A stretch of 64,000 nucleotides of DNA from Eretmocerus hayati (Eukaryota > Arthropoda > Insecta > Hymenoptera > Aphelinidae). How positions within the stretch are numbered: position 1 is the stretch's first letter; the number at the start of each line of letters is the position of its first letter. Positions 50,159 to 63,400 of the stretch are shown here, piece after piece. The stretch is from positions 150,648,522-150,712,521 of the forward strand of contig CM056741.1 in NCBI GenBank assembly GCA_029851415.1, read 5' to 3'. The notes beneath the pieces are model-generated. The model ran no database searches. It saw only the letters and a list, made by a program, of their open reading frames with translations, and had not been told where the DNA came from. The translations under genes were made by a program, and so were the position numbers.

Positions 50159-53100
50159 TTAGAAGAGGCGCGAAAAGAAAGAATGTGCGGATTCTGCACT
50201 GTATTATGGCGTGTTTTCTTCAGGACCTCCTCGTTATTCGTTACCGCTTTGCAAGTCTCCCTGGCGCTGCATATTGCCGAGTTTATAATACAGGCGCCTC
50301 TTTCTATCTCTTTCTCTTCCTCTTTTGCAAGGATGTATATCGGCATTATGGATTCAGCATCTCGATATTCAGAAAGAATCTCAGTGCAGAAAAGGGGACT
50401 GGCCTATATATATACTCTGGCAATAATACTATTCTTGTATGTGATGGTGATGCAGTGCTCGACTTTTGTTTAAGGGATAATACACAGACGCACTCTTGTC
50501 TCGTTTTACGTTTTTTTTTTCGCGAGATGTTGGAGAATTGTCATGGGCGGCTATTATCCGTTGTCACTTTGGCCTGCTATGCATGGGTCTTCGATTGTTG
50601 CGCGAGCTCGTGGTTGGATAGTTTCAACGCAATGCGATCAGCGACCATAAGACCGCCTTCTCAACGCGTGAATATATAATTTTTTTTGCACTTCATAAGG
50701 ATGCCGATCGGCCCGTGCGCGGGCTTAATATCGAATTTATTTTTTTTTTTCTGGACAGCGTTATATTGGATCGATCGGTCATTGTGTTTATTCCTAAAAA
50801 TTTTGAGCATTGGTGTCTGTGAGTATATAATAATATGCAAGCGCGTACAATGTTGAAGTATATGTTGAGAGTTCCGGTGGGTGCGTGAATATATGGCGGC
50901 ATATGATTTACAATTGATCTGCCCTGATTACACTTAGATGATAACTTTTTCACGAAAGAAGGCTTATACACATTCAAATGAGATCAAAATATAGAGGGAG
51001 GCGAGAAAGCGATAAAACCGGACGTTCACCATCTCAAGAAGTATTAAAAGATTTCCGCGATGCAACAGTTAGAAGAAAACTGGAGAATATGAAATCGTAC
51101 AGTGAGGGAGAATGAGCCTCCTCCCGCTTATTTGCAAAATTACGCATATTATTATGACTTGGTAGATATCGCCACAACATTAGATTGCACAACGAATATC
51201 TATATTTCCTTTTTGCACCTTCTTCGGCGAATCGCGTGTTTTTCATTCTTTAATCTCAGACTCTCGCGTTTCACACCATATCTCATGTACACACGTATGT
51301 ATTCTATATACCTCTTTCTCTCTCATTTCGATTTCTTATTCCTACGGTCTTACGATATTTACCGAATGCATATATTCATGCGTTCTTTGCTTATTCCGCC
51401 CCTTTACTCGCCAGACACGTTTTCCTCTCTCATTTGTGTCGAGTTGATTGCTTTTTTTCTCCCTCCTCCGTAATTGTACAAATTCTGAGGAAATTACGTG
51501 GTTACATTTTGAATTCTATACGCAATTTTGGCATGAATTTGCCTCAATTTGATGACTACAAATATTTCCCCAGCCCCTTAAAGCTCGCAGAAAATTGATA
51601 CGGCGTGATTTTTCTTCTCCAGGACTTCTTTACACGAGTATATTTTGGAAAAAATCAGATCTCGATATAGAATTATTGTTTGAATCAAAATTCAGGGTTC
51701 AGAAAATAATGGCTCGAAGTCTCACGAATTGAACACTTTCAAGGAGTATCTGACTCAATATTTGTACCGAGCCTGAAGACGCATGCTTCGATCTGATCTC
51801 TAAAATGAGCATGCTGTTTGAAAACGAAACAATCGATTTTTCGGTATTTTTGCACGACTCAAGCACTTGATTTTGAATCCAATTTGATGGATCTAGGCTC
51901 AAAAAACATTCAAAGTCAAAATTTCATCATTTTCAGATTATAATTTTTGTCTGACGCAGGCTGAAACTTCATTGAAAAAAAGGGTCATTCCCGACTTACG
52001 ATTCCCCTACTTTCTCCGAACTCATTGGTCAAAATTGATCCCCAATACCCAATTCCACTGATTTTTAGTGACATTCACTGAATTGTGATGAAATACCACT
52101 GAGGATCGATGAGAATGTACTGATTGAGATTTTAAGTTGTTGATTGAGATCTTCATAAGCCTACAGAGTAAACGTCATCAGTGAGTGAGTATGCAAGCGT
52201 TGGGCGTATTCATATCTCGGCACATGAGACGACCCCATTGATCCTGAACTCGACTTGGCCCGAAAATGGTTCTCGGGTTGCTGCAAAAATTTAGAAGATT
52301 ATCTCCAAAAAATATACATCAGCTGGAACCTCACCATGCTCATTTTTCAAGATATTCCCGTTGATTCCCAGTCGCGAAAAACCAAAAGAATCCATTATAC
52401 CAAAAGCAGTTTACGTATTATCATTTGATGATATAACTTTTCTGTTTCTTACCCTGTGTAACAGCAACGCCACCAAATTCTCCTCTTATATTTCGCAACT
52501 GGCATGAATATTACCCTCACAAGAGAACATAAAGCAACTACTCGAGAATTTTGAAATTTATTCGTTTTCCCGCCTTCCCGTGATTTCGCGAGCAAAGTAG
52601 CCGCAGGTTTTTGAGCGTGTCTCTCGAATAAGCAAAAGTAAGAACGAAAAAAAGGAGCCGGTTCGGGAAGAAACGAGTACCGTGCACCGATAAAAAAATT
52701 CGATAAGATCGAAAAAGAAAAAGAGAGAGAAGATCACATGTATTTGCGTGCGTGTGTGTGTGTGTGTGCTCTCGCGAGATCGTTCTTCCTCGAAAAGCAC
52801 TCGAGAAATATTTTTGCACGCTTGAATTCGGCATAGCGTGTGCCTTTAGCCTCGATTTTCGCAGGCTAAAGGGTAAAGAACGAGAGCTGAGGCGCCGATT
52901 TACGAGTATTCGGCGCCTTTATCAATTCCTTTACGCGCAACAACGAAGAATTCCTCATATTTATTTTTACCCAAAAAGCTCGAGAGAGGATTCTGCAAAG
53001 GTTATATACATTTTGCCGCATCAGTCGGATCGGCTTCTTGTTTTTAATCAATCGGCCACAACTTGTGATTCTGCTATGCTCTTAGCATCAGAAGATTTTG

Positions 53101-54627
53101 AATAAATGCGCTGCGTGAACGCGTCTGCGGGATATATGCATGATACGCGGTAGTATATGATGGTCGCTGCATGCGCAACGAAAGCGTGAGTTACGGACTT
53201 GGTAATTATTCCTTTACGGATTTATGCAGTGGACGGCAGCGGGACGAGTTTATCTACTACCATTATGAGTCATCGTGTTACTTGGTAATCCTATATTAGG
53301 GGTGAAAATCAATATCTTCGCGGTTTCTGGTTATATTATTTTTCATTCTCATACTCGGAAGAAAGAGCTATATTTTATCAATCTCCGCAAGATTTTATTT
53401 GCTCATCAAAGATTCTACGAATATACATACAAATTTTACAACAGAGTGAATGATCTGGAGGAAATTCAGTGTTTTTAGCGGTTGACCCTAGTTTTCAAGG
53501 AAAATCGTACTGAATGTAGTAATGATATGTATGCTTGTCTTGAAGAATATATCCGTTTAAACTATAAAAGTTGTAATAGCAAAGAATTTTCTCCATACGA
53601 TGAGTTTCACATCACGAAAACAAGAAACTCAGTAACTTGTAGTTTAGTTGTCTTTTCATTCACGCCATCACTATTGATAAAATGTATTAGATTATCTCTT
53701 AGCCTCTTACACCTCGTATAGATTTTGCGCTTGAACTTGCGCCGCAACGAGCCGTGTCTACATGTTTTTGCACAGCCAAAGTGACAAGCAAAATTACCTT
53801 ATCAGCCTCACCTCATTCTCGCGCATCCACCACGAATAAGACAAAAAATGTACACACTCCAGCTTATAGATATAAAATACTTTCAATATACATACGGTCA
53901 GCAATGGCACATCCTTTCAAAACACACCACAATACACCCCCCAAAACTCGTGTAAAATGGGGATGGCCAATGGATTCGTCGATGAGATGACCATGGCAAC
54001 TGCCCCTCTCCATAACCACTCCATCGTGCTTTTGATAATTAACATCTGTTACAATACGCATTGCGTGCATGCGTACAACTCGACCAGCGTTTTCCAGAAA
54101 CCAACCCCACCACCACCGCCAGCACGTATAGGGTATATTGGGGCGTGCCACGAAAGAATACATTATCACCCTTCACGTAAAACTCGGGCATGTATTTCAC
54201 AACTGGCCATACATGCACTTTTCAGCACACATGTACTATAAGCCATATTACCTACTTACATACGCAAAATGCGCATATATCGCGTATTATTATCGGTCAG
54301 ACGAATCTTGGACTCTCTGCATGCATTGTTGCAATTTAACACGCGCTGCGACTTATCCGCTCTCTCACTCTCTTCTTCCCATATGCATGCTCTTCCAGGA
54401 TTCAGAACGTTTTTTCACCTTGCATATTATTCGCAAGCTCTCTGTCTTTCTTGGCCGTACACTTTTATTCATGGCGCCCCATCACAGGAATAAGAACCTC
54501 GCAATATATACGCCTGGAGCGTCGTCGTTTGGTTCAGTCTCTCACTGCGAGCGTATGGTGAGGGCGCGCTCGTAAATTGAAAATCCGTTCTGTATAATGC
54601 GATGATCGAAGTGTGCATGCAAGTAAG

Positions 54628-54630
<3 letters not shown>

Positions 54631-54699
<69 letters not shown>
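54631..54699. repeat. (AT)34 microsatellite
   Basis: 69 bases of uninterrupted AT dinucleotide. It is self-complementary, so it can extrude a cruciform, and is likely length-polymorphic. Confidence 0.95.
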
Positions 54700-54702
<3 letters not shown>

Positions 54703-55639
54703 GTATGATATGGTAAGCGCTTACGGGTATAGATAGAAAGGGTAATTTTTTCCTTTCGACCGGTTTAAAATTTACTGTAGCTGACGCGCCATCAGGCCCA
54801 AGCTCTTCTTTCGCTCTCGAGCTTTGCGCATCAGACCACATTATGGAAAGCGGCTCGCGAGTGCGCAAGAGATGATGATGAGAGCGAAAATCTCAAGCCG
54901 CGAGATGAGCAGCATGACCTACGGAATTTTCGAGATTCCGCACACTCCAGAGTGCATCACGGTATATAGTGAACGCGTTACAGATTTATTGAGGTGCAAT
55001 TTTCGATGCGTGCGGCGCGGCGGCTTCTAGCTGAAGAAATCTGCTCGCATTATATATATATATATATCGTGTGGCTCACGTGCTTTGATGGTCGGTTCCT
55101 TTATCTCTCTTTTCCTCTCACGTGGCTCTTTCGATAAGCTGATATGCCTTACTGCGGCTTGTGATGAGGAGGAAAACTCCCGGAGGCAGTGCTTTTACTC
55201 CATCACGATCCATTATGAATTACCCGATCAAGATTACTCGGCAATTGATTGTGCCAGTCGTAATCAAGTCATTGACCGTTCGGTCGTATTTCGCTAATTT
55301 TCAAAAGGAGATACTGTTTTTCTTTTTTTTCCTTTTTCAAAATTTCAACTAGAAGTGGACACAACTTACAGCATATTTGTCGATAGTAGAAGTGAACAAT
55401 TTGATTTTGTTCCCAAGTTTTTGAAATTGTCACACTTCCATCATTTTGCTCGAGATTTTGCCTCGACCTGACTGAGAATTTTGATCAGTCCATGATTGAC
55501 CCATTTGAATAAAATTCCGGAACTTCCATTGTATGAATAAGGAGCCTAGTGATCCACGTAGCTATTTCATGATTTTGATAATCTCCAACTATTTGATTAC
55601 TCAGATGATTTCATTCTACCCGCGTAAAAATTGATTCTA

Positions 55640-55765
55640 TTGGCAATATATTGGCACAATATTGGCCATTGCTCTGGGCAATATATCGGCCATATATTGG
55701 AAAAGCAATTCCCAATATAGCGCCAATATTGCGGCAAAGAGCACTATCCAATATTGCGCCAATAT
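55640..55765. repeat. CCAATATATTGG array, left arm
   Basis: Repeated palindromic words of the type GCCAATATATTGGC and CCAATATTGGC with small spacing changes. The same array appears inverted at about 57010-57140. Confidence 0.75.
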
Positions 55766-57009
55766 ATGGCTAAATAAAAAAGAAAATTCTAAGAGGCACA
55801 TTGTCACTTCAAGAGCGCTCCTTTCAACATTTTCATGAATTTTAATTTTGGTACTTGTCATATCATACGTGACTGCATGACTGCGTTTATCTCGATTGGT
55901 CCTCAGAATCTCGTCGAACGACACGGACATCTTTGCGCCTGCAAAACACAATGCAACCACAAAGCATCAATTTTCTCAAATTTTGGATCATGCTCGGGAT
56001 CGTGCATGATTGGAATAACGCGCGCGACAAGGCGGAGAAAAGCACGAGGAACTCGTTAATCGATTCGTGACATTACTTGAGGGTTGAGGCGGCCCGGTGG
56101 CCCGCATTCTCAAAAATATAAAACGAAATTGATCAGAGTATGTTTTACAAAACACAAGAGGTTATGAGGATCTGATTGTATTCATGAATTCCGCGGATGA
56201 ATTATTGAAGTTACTTATCTGACTTCTCGGTCGCAATAGTTTCTCATTTCCAACCCCGACATCAGCGTACGAGTCGATTTTCTATGATACAGCTACGGCC
56301 AATCAGTTTTTATGAATTTTTGGGAGTCCGAGGGATACAGCAAAATTTCTCGGCGCGAGGTCGAGCAGACTAACTATTATGCATGTTTGTTTACACGACG
56401 ATCAACGTGCTCTAGTCTGCTCGACCTCGCGCCGAGAAATTTTGCTGCATCCCTCGGACTCTCAAAAATTCATAAAAACTGATTGATCGTGGCTGTATCA
56501 TAGAAAATCGACTCGTACGCTGATGTCGGGGTTGGAAATGAGAAACTAATGCGACCGAGAAGTCAGATAAGTAACTTCAATTCATCCGCGGAATTCATGA
56601 ATATAATCAGATCCTCATAACCTCTTGTGTTTTGTAAAACATACTCTGATCAATTTCGTTTTTTATTTTTATAAATCCGGACCACCGGGCCGCCTCAACC
56701 CTCAAGTAATGTCACGAATCGATTAACGAGTTCCTCGTGCTTTTCTTCGCCTTGTCGCGCGCGTTATGTCCATCATGCACGATCTCGAGCATGATCCAAA
56801 ATTTGAGAAAATTGATGCTTTGTGGTTGCATTGTGTTTTGCAGGCGCAGAGATGTCCGTGTTGCTCGACGAGATTCTGAGGACCAATCGAGATAAATGCA
56901 GTCATGCAGTCACGTATGGTATGACAAGTACCAAAATTAAAATTCATGAAAATGTTGAAAGGAGCGCTCTTGAAGTGACAATGTGCCTCTTAGAATTTTC
57001 TTTTATATT

Positions 57010-57140
57010 TAGCCATATATTGGCGCAATATTGGATAGTGCTCTTTGCCGCAATATTGGCGCTATATTGGAAATTGCTTTTCCAATATATGGCCAATATA
57101 TTGGCCAGAGCAATGGCCAATATTGCGCCAATATATTGCC
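57010..57140. repeat. CCAATATATTGG array, right arm
   Basis: Mirror of the left-arm array, with words such as CCAATATATGGCCAATATAT. Confidence 0.75.
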
Positions 57141-57166
57141 AATAGAATCTATTTTTACGCGGGTAG

Positions 57167-58526
57167 ATGATAACCTTAAATTCTAATCAAACACTTTGAC
57201 CTATCCGAGCATGGATCTTTCGAAAAATTATTCACCTTTGTGATCAACAGGCCTTACATTGCTTTCTGCTAGAATAGTCTCTAAACTTCTGAAAGTTTTG
57301 GTCCGTACATGACAATTTCAATGTTTTGATTCTTCAGTATAAATCATCGACATTGGTCATTCGAAAGAAATTCAGTAGATGAAAATTAGAACTTTGTTGA
57401 ATTGGAAGGTTTCAAATTCAATACCTACTTGGTTGTCCACGGTAGCCTCTACCTCAATAGTCGTTTTGAAAGCAAAAAATAATTCAAAATTTGAAATTGA
57501 ATGGTTGCATTTTCAATCGAGTCACAATACCACACACAGAGTTTGGATTAAAAGTGTGACCAAACTTCACTCGTGCTCGCGTATTCGCAATAAGCCAGCG
57601 TATAATATACGAGGAGGCGCGAGAAACGCGGCGGTGTGATGGCGGGGAAAAGACGACGAAAAATGTGTGCTGTGCTCACCGAGAGGGATGAGAAAGAGAG
57701 CAAAATTCGCATGGAGACGTAGAAAGAGCAACGCGTACAGCTAAAAAGAACTGGCCAGCAGCAACCAGCAGCCCAGAGCAAAGGCTCGTATATCACCCCT
57801 GGGGCTTTTGTTTCCGTGACGTCCCTTTGTTTTGCGCGCCTCGTTTTCGCGATTCCCTTTCGATTCGAAAGAAGGAGAGCTAAAAGCGCACACGCAAGTA
57901 CTCCTTTTTCATAAGCAAGATTCAGATCGCCGAGAGTAGTGCGCTCTCTACCAAATGCGAGATTTGCGATATTTGCATTTGCTCTGGTCTGTGTGCATAC
58001 GCAGAAAAAGCGAAGCGCCGGCCACCACTGCGAACAGAATCCATAATATCATCAGAACTCTGAGTCTTCCCTTTATCCCTTGTTGGATCCAAGAGTCTCT
58101 CGTTCTGATGTTACTTCTGGTTACTGGATCCTGTGTGTAAGTCTTCAAGAAAAATCCCGAGGGCAAATACTTAATTAGAAGAGTAGATCTGATGTCGGAC
58201 TGGTCTATAAGTTGAGTCCCTTGCATTCTGATGATGAGAAAAGCTCGGAAGTGAGGCATTGTTCTCAAGAGCAGCGAGTGATCATCAGGGTGCAATGCGA
58301 TCTTTGAGAGGAGCATGAGTAGTGAATGACAAGGCTGTAATGCTTTAGAGAAATTTGAATATCTGGCGTCTGGTCAGAGAGTTTCCTAGACCCCCAGAGT
58401 AGAGAATCTTGATTGGTCATGGAATCACGAGCTTTCAAATGAGGGAGGACTAAATATCTCATTGTAATCCTGTTTGATGAATCTTTGGTCCATCGAACTA
58501 AATTTCCATCGTTGTTTCTGTTTCAG
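57167..58526. other. Non-coding stretch before the Castor-like gene
   Basis: No coding exon recognised. It should be intron, since the next exon starts with a splice acceptor (TCTGTTTCAG at 58517-58526), so a 5' non-coding exon lies further upstream at an unknown place. Confidence 0.5.
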
Positions 58527-58561
58527 AATGCAGTGAATACATAGTGTAAGAGGGGCTCGCA
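58527..58561 (+). other. 5' UTR part of the first coding exon, with a tiny uORF
   Basis: It follows a polypyrimidine tract and AG at 58525-58526. A two-codon upstream ORF (ATGCAGTGA, 58528-58536) precedes the main start and could lower translation. Confidence 0.45.
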
Positions 58562-60440
58562 ATGTCTGCCGTAACTAGTCCATATGGACCTAGTAAGTAT
58601 ACATTACATCCCCCAAGCTCAGTGATCTTAGAATGTGGTAATGTTTGAAAGTGGATGTCCCAAATTAACATAGTATTATCGAATCATCAGGAACCACACT
58701 TCTGTCATCTTCAGCGGTGCCAATTTTTCCAAATTTCTTTGGGCCCATTCATAAGTCAACACAAGTTCTTCGACTGATAGCTGTGAAACCACTTTAAGAA
58801 TGTACTCATTCAAATCTGACTTCGCTACATGATATACGATTTTGTTGATTTTGCAGCGGAGATGCTTTCGGAATCGGTGTACAACTTCGCGACAGCGGGG
58901 TCACGCCGCAGCACAGGCTCCGGGGGCAGCGAGCCTGATAACGATTGTCAGCAATACGAGGCTGCCTCGCAGGCGACGACGGCCACCCAACTTCAGCTCG
59001 CTGCGAGTATCCAACAACAGCCAGCGGCACCTTCACCCTCCACACCAACACCATCTTCAGGCAACGGAAAGCCTAGAAACAAACGCAAAAATTTCAAACC
59101 CATCAGTAGTCGTATGGCTGAAATTTCGGACGAGTCGGATGATCGTGACGACGAGACTGAGCAAGACTGTCATGACCAAACGGGTGACGAACGCGATGAG
59201 GCTACTTCTGGGACTGGACCTGAGATGTTGGAATACGAGAGGAAAAGTTTGTTGTCACAGGTTCATCAGAATTCGGAAGAACATCGGAGTTCCTCTGGTG
59301 GACAGATAAAACAGAGGCTAAACAACAATGAGGTCATACCTATGGACTTGTCTGTTGCGACTAGACCGCCATCTTCTGAAGGTGACGACGACAGTGGCGA
59401 CTCTTTTAGGAACAAATTCATACTGGAACAACTTAGATCACAGAAGGTCTATTCGCCCCATCATGACGTGAGTACTTTTTCACCCGATTCTGGTCATGTC
59501 TTAGTAGACGCGACTCCTTGACCCTAGTTGAAATCTGGTTGCAGGAAAGTCTTATTCCTAACATGTTATTAACATGGCAGTTGACCAGTAAATCGTTGAA
59601 TTTGAATTCATCCGTAGTCACGAACCCAAGATTGTAGCGATTCATTGCACCTAAACCAAACTTGCCACTCAATATAATTGAAGTTCTGAACGAAATTCGA
59701 ATACTGTAGAATGCTCTTCATGATAGAATGCAAGGTGTAATCTCAATTTTTGACGATCCGTGAGAGGAGGGTGATGTTTATTGCAGCTCTTTTGAGGCTC
59801 TGATAGATCAACTTCAAACCAACTAAGGTGTGCTTGTAACATCCAAAGATGATTCTCAAGTAGAAATGTCGTTCCATCTGTCCAAACAATGCCCATGGGC
59901 CCATCGAATGGCTAGTTTTTGGACACTAGTCTAAAAACTGGATAGTTTATGACCAAATTTTGGACAGATGAAAAGCTATTTTTACCAGACTTCTGATGAG
60001 TTTCAGGAATTTTGTGTGAAGAATGTCACTTATGGAGTTGAAACTGATTAATTTGTAGATTCATGTCAAAATCGACAAAGTAATGATCATTTCTTCAACC
60101 TTATCAAATTCAAACTCGAGTCCATTTTCTTTTTGGTATAAACAGGCACAGAGTCCGGCATCGGAATCGTCAGACAAAAGTGGCATGAGTGGTGCGATGG
60201 ATCAAGATGGCAGGATGGAAGATCAGGACGAGGATGAGCAAAATCAAGACGGATCAGAAAACGAAAATGAGACTGAAGATACGGAAGATCGGGTGAGGCC
60301 CTATGATGAGTATGCCGAGTCTGCCATACACGAGTTTCTGGCTATGTACGGACCAGCAGAAGGTGAACCTGTCAAAAGTAGGCTACTGCCCAATAACTTC
60401 CTAAATCCTGGTCTCGCTGGTCAACAGTTTCAACTCTCAG
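58562..60440 (+). CDS. N-terminal exons of a Castor (CASZ1)-like nuclear factor, partial
   Basis: Coding exons 58562-58592, 58857-59467 and 60146-60440, all with GT-AG junctions that keep frame, give 312 residues plus one base before the donor at 60441. The start is MSAVTSPYGP. Visible: a Gln/Ala/Ser/Thr-rich segment about 35-75; a basic KPRNKRKNFK at about 82-91, a likely NLS; acidic serine-rich segments; PMDLS at about 172-176, which fits the PxDLS CtBP-binding motif; NKFILEQLR near 195; an acidic run about 228-265; and YAESAIHEFLAMYG at about 270-283. The last closely resembles the N-terminal YAxSxxxEFLxMxG block I recall from vertebrate CASZ1. The paired zinc fingers would lie beyond the window. 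Castor acts in neuroblast temporal identity in Drosophila. The assignment rests mainly on one block. Confidence 0.65.
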
Positions 60441-63400
60441 GTTAGTCTTTGATTCATTTAACCCCTGGATTCTGAGCTGAGCATTGATTGGATTCTCAGT
60501 CCCGTATTGAAAAAATCGATCAGGGGTATGGTGGAAGATTCGACAACCTTGAATATTTGAAACTTTCAAGTATGTGGGACAGAATTGACTTGCATCAGGA
60601 TGGTGTCATTGACGATTCACTCAGTCACGACGACTGTTGATTGACAATCCCAAGCTATCGAGTTGGCTAAACTCGATTTCTCTTGTCTTGTATCGTCACG
60701 ACGAGGCAAATTACATTCATGCGTCATTGTTCAATCACAATTTGCCTTTAGAATGCAGTATTTTATTACCGAAAAAGAGCATCCCCCTTCAACATTGTCG
60801 ATTTCGAAATTAATGGAAGCTTATAGTTGATGTATCTCAGAAAAAAAAAATGCTGAAATAACTCTCGGATTCTTTCGCGCATCACGAAAGCAGCAGCGAT
60901 AAATGAGCCGAGTAAATACAACGAAAGCAAAGTAAGGCCAAAGATAAAAAAATTTTCTTCTCGAGTCGTTCTTGTCGCCGACTACATACACACACACAAA
61001 TTCAACATTAAGTAAGCAAATGAGATAGTTCTTGTAAACATACAGACAAAATCATTAAAGCGCAATGTCGCAGATCGGCTTAATAAGTTGCGCTCATCTC
61101 CGCATCATCATCACTGCTACCTATACATATACGAATGCAACTCTCCCACAGACATCAGTTTTGCAAATGCTATTTTTATCACGCTGCTTGGGAAGAAATA
61201 AGAGATGAGGGAATAGGCCTCGTAGGTTCACCTCCATTTCCCTTAACAGCAATTATGTTAATTGGGTAGAGTATATAAGCGCTGCTATTGCTCTCAGATT
61301 TCTTAAACGTCGAACAAGAAATCTTTGCCTGTTGTAATACATGTACTCGCACACGGATTGAAAAGTGCTCACGCGTGCGCGCGCGCGTCGATAATTTATT
61401 CGTCTTTTGATATGAAAAGAGGTAAGAGGAAGCGCGTTTGATTCATCGACATGAATTCAAAGCATATTCACTTTGTATAATATGTTCTTGGATACATTTC
61501 ATCCCATATCAGTCTTGGATTGGCTTTTTCTGTCTTTTGCTGGTAATTTTGAGTATATATACACGCGTCTTGTAGCAGTATATCGAGCATATCAGGGATA
61601 ATGTTCGCGCGATCGAAACATCTATGTATACCGATCGTTGTCGCTGTGCGGGGTTGTATAACCCATGTGCGAGATATAAATTTTTGCGCTCTGCGTTTAC
61701 GATATGAAATCTGCTAATGTATTTTTTTCATATTTAACCTGCGCAACATCTTTGATCGAGAATCGAAACATGAGTGGAATGTATAAGACGACTTTGGATC
61801 TCGATTCGATGATTGGAAAAACCGTTTTTCATCCCGGTATGATCTTAGACATCGTTTTTGAATAAAAAAGACAATGAATTGAACAGTTTTGATCGTAATC
61901 CGCACATCTGTTCATAAAAAAAAAAAAAAACTCAAACTGACAGCGTATGTGTCGCTAATTAATCATTTAAATAGTATTTTTGGAGAAATTTTCAAACTTC
62001 TTGGAGAGCGAATAAATAAGAATTCCAATATGTAGAAGAACAAAAAAGGTGCTAAAAAATTCATCAACTCGTATCGTGTATTCGATAATTACCCCAACGG
62101 CATTCTTCATCATGGCGCAAATTTTTTCATCAATCTATCGCATCGTGACTCTCATCAATAATCTCTGATATACGCAGATATATCCATACCATATGCAATC
62201 GAACGCCAGGGTATACATAGCATCAGGTTGCCGATCTGCATCAATCAAGAGACGTTGTTGTCAAACTGCCTCATTCTCAACCCTTGAGAGAAAGAGAGAT
62301 GGGAACGACAGGTATTATGTGATACTGGGACGATTGCATATCCCCAAAAAACTTACAGACCATAAATCACTATATGAGAATGCATGCTACACACATACAC
62401 ACACACATGTTATAGGCAAAGTGAAGCTCTCGAATCGATATGTGCAGATATAACGGGTGGCGCGAGTTAAATTCTCGGGGTAGACTCGATACTTATATGC
62501 CGACCGCCTTCTTCGTCTGCATGTGTTCTGTGTGTTTTGCACGTATACTTATACCCTTACTTGACGTACACGTGCACATACATACAAATATATATATCTG
62601 CTGTGCATTAATGTATAGGTATAATTAGAAGGAGGGTGAAATTCGCATATTCACGGTGCATGTATTTCGGGGTTGTATTTAAGAAGTTACTACATGTGAG
62701 TGCGTAAATGTGAATGTGCGATGTGACATGGTAGCAAAATGGCTGACTTGTAAATCATAAACTCGTTCGAATTTTGCTGTATAAATGAGTGTACGTGTAC
62801 ATGAATTTTCACGCACATGTGTATGAATGAGTGAGAGGCGAGTCTAATAGCCGAGTTTCGCGATCGATGAGCGATGCATGTGCTTGAGATCCCTGGCCAT
62901 GTGGAGTAGTTTTAACATAAACGATAGAAATCACTCATCGAACGGTCCTCATATTTTGCGCTGTTGTCTCGCATCGATATTCTACGCTCATCAATATCCG
63001 ATGAACTTTTCGACTGCAATTTCTTACCTGAGTTCAATTTGATGACAGTGTTCTGTTATCGAATGATTTTCAAGATTAACTTATTTCTAATGGAATACGT
63101 AAAAGTCCATTTTCAATCGAATACATACTTGTTGGGGGTAATCTTTGAGTTGAATTCGTTCAATTTTAAGTTTGCGAGAGTGGAAAAAGAAATTTGTGAT
63201 CGGTTGCGATGACGGATTTTTGGATTGAAAAATGTTGGTGTAAAATCTGTTGTTCCAATAAGTTCAAAATTTATTGGATCGCCGAGATCATGCAATTCAT
63301 CAAAATCTCCAGTCTAACCCTTGAATAACATGAAATTGCGCCTGACTCATCCTCAATTTCTCGTTACACTTGAGCGCTCCGTCATCTTTGAAAAGTGCGG

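Larger units (their letters stand above)
47439..55615. other. Non-coding stretch with microsatellites
   Basis: About 8.2 kb with no supported gene. It holds a GAC14 run near 50115, a GT run near 52751 and a long AT run near 54631. Frames across these repeats are artefacts. A 97-codon minus-strand frame at 47704-47997 has ordinary amino-acid composition but no recognised domain or supporting splice sites. Confidence 0.4.
55616..57166. mobile_element. 1.55-kb foldback element with ends like the EnSpm-like transposon
   Basis: Arms of about 755 bp, very similar by eye, surround a spacer of about 40 bp near 56370-56410. Both ends read CTACCCGCGTAAAAAT on their own strands, fitting the CWWCCCGSGWAAAAAT pattern of the 7-kb element. 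Just inside, both arms carry arrays of CCAATAT/ATATTGG palindromes (55640-55765 and 57010-57140). The outer flanks TCAT/ATGA are inverted rather than direct, so no target duplication is assigned. It has no transposase and is probably a non-autonomous foldback element moved in trans. Confidence 0.8.

Noticed and set aside
50185..50679. 164-codon plus-strand frame
   Set aside because: It overlaps another long frame (50183-50473), is Phe/Cys/Leu-rich, and has no family motifs.
61272..61299. TATATAA followed by TCAGAT, promoter-like
   Set aside because: Spacing of about 24 bases is short for TATA to initiator, and it lies in a probable intron with no following gene.
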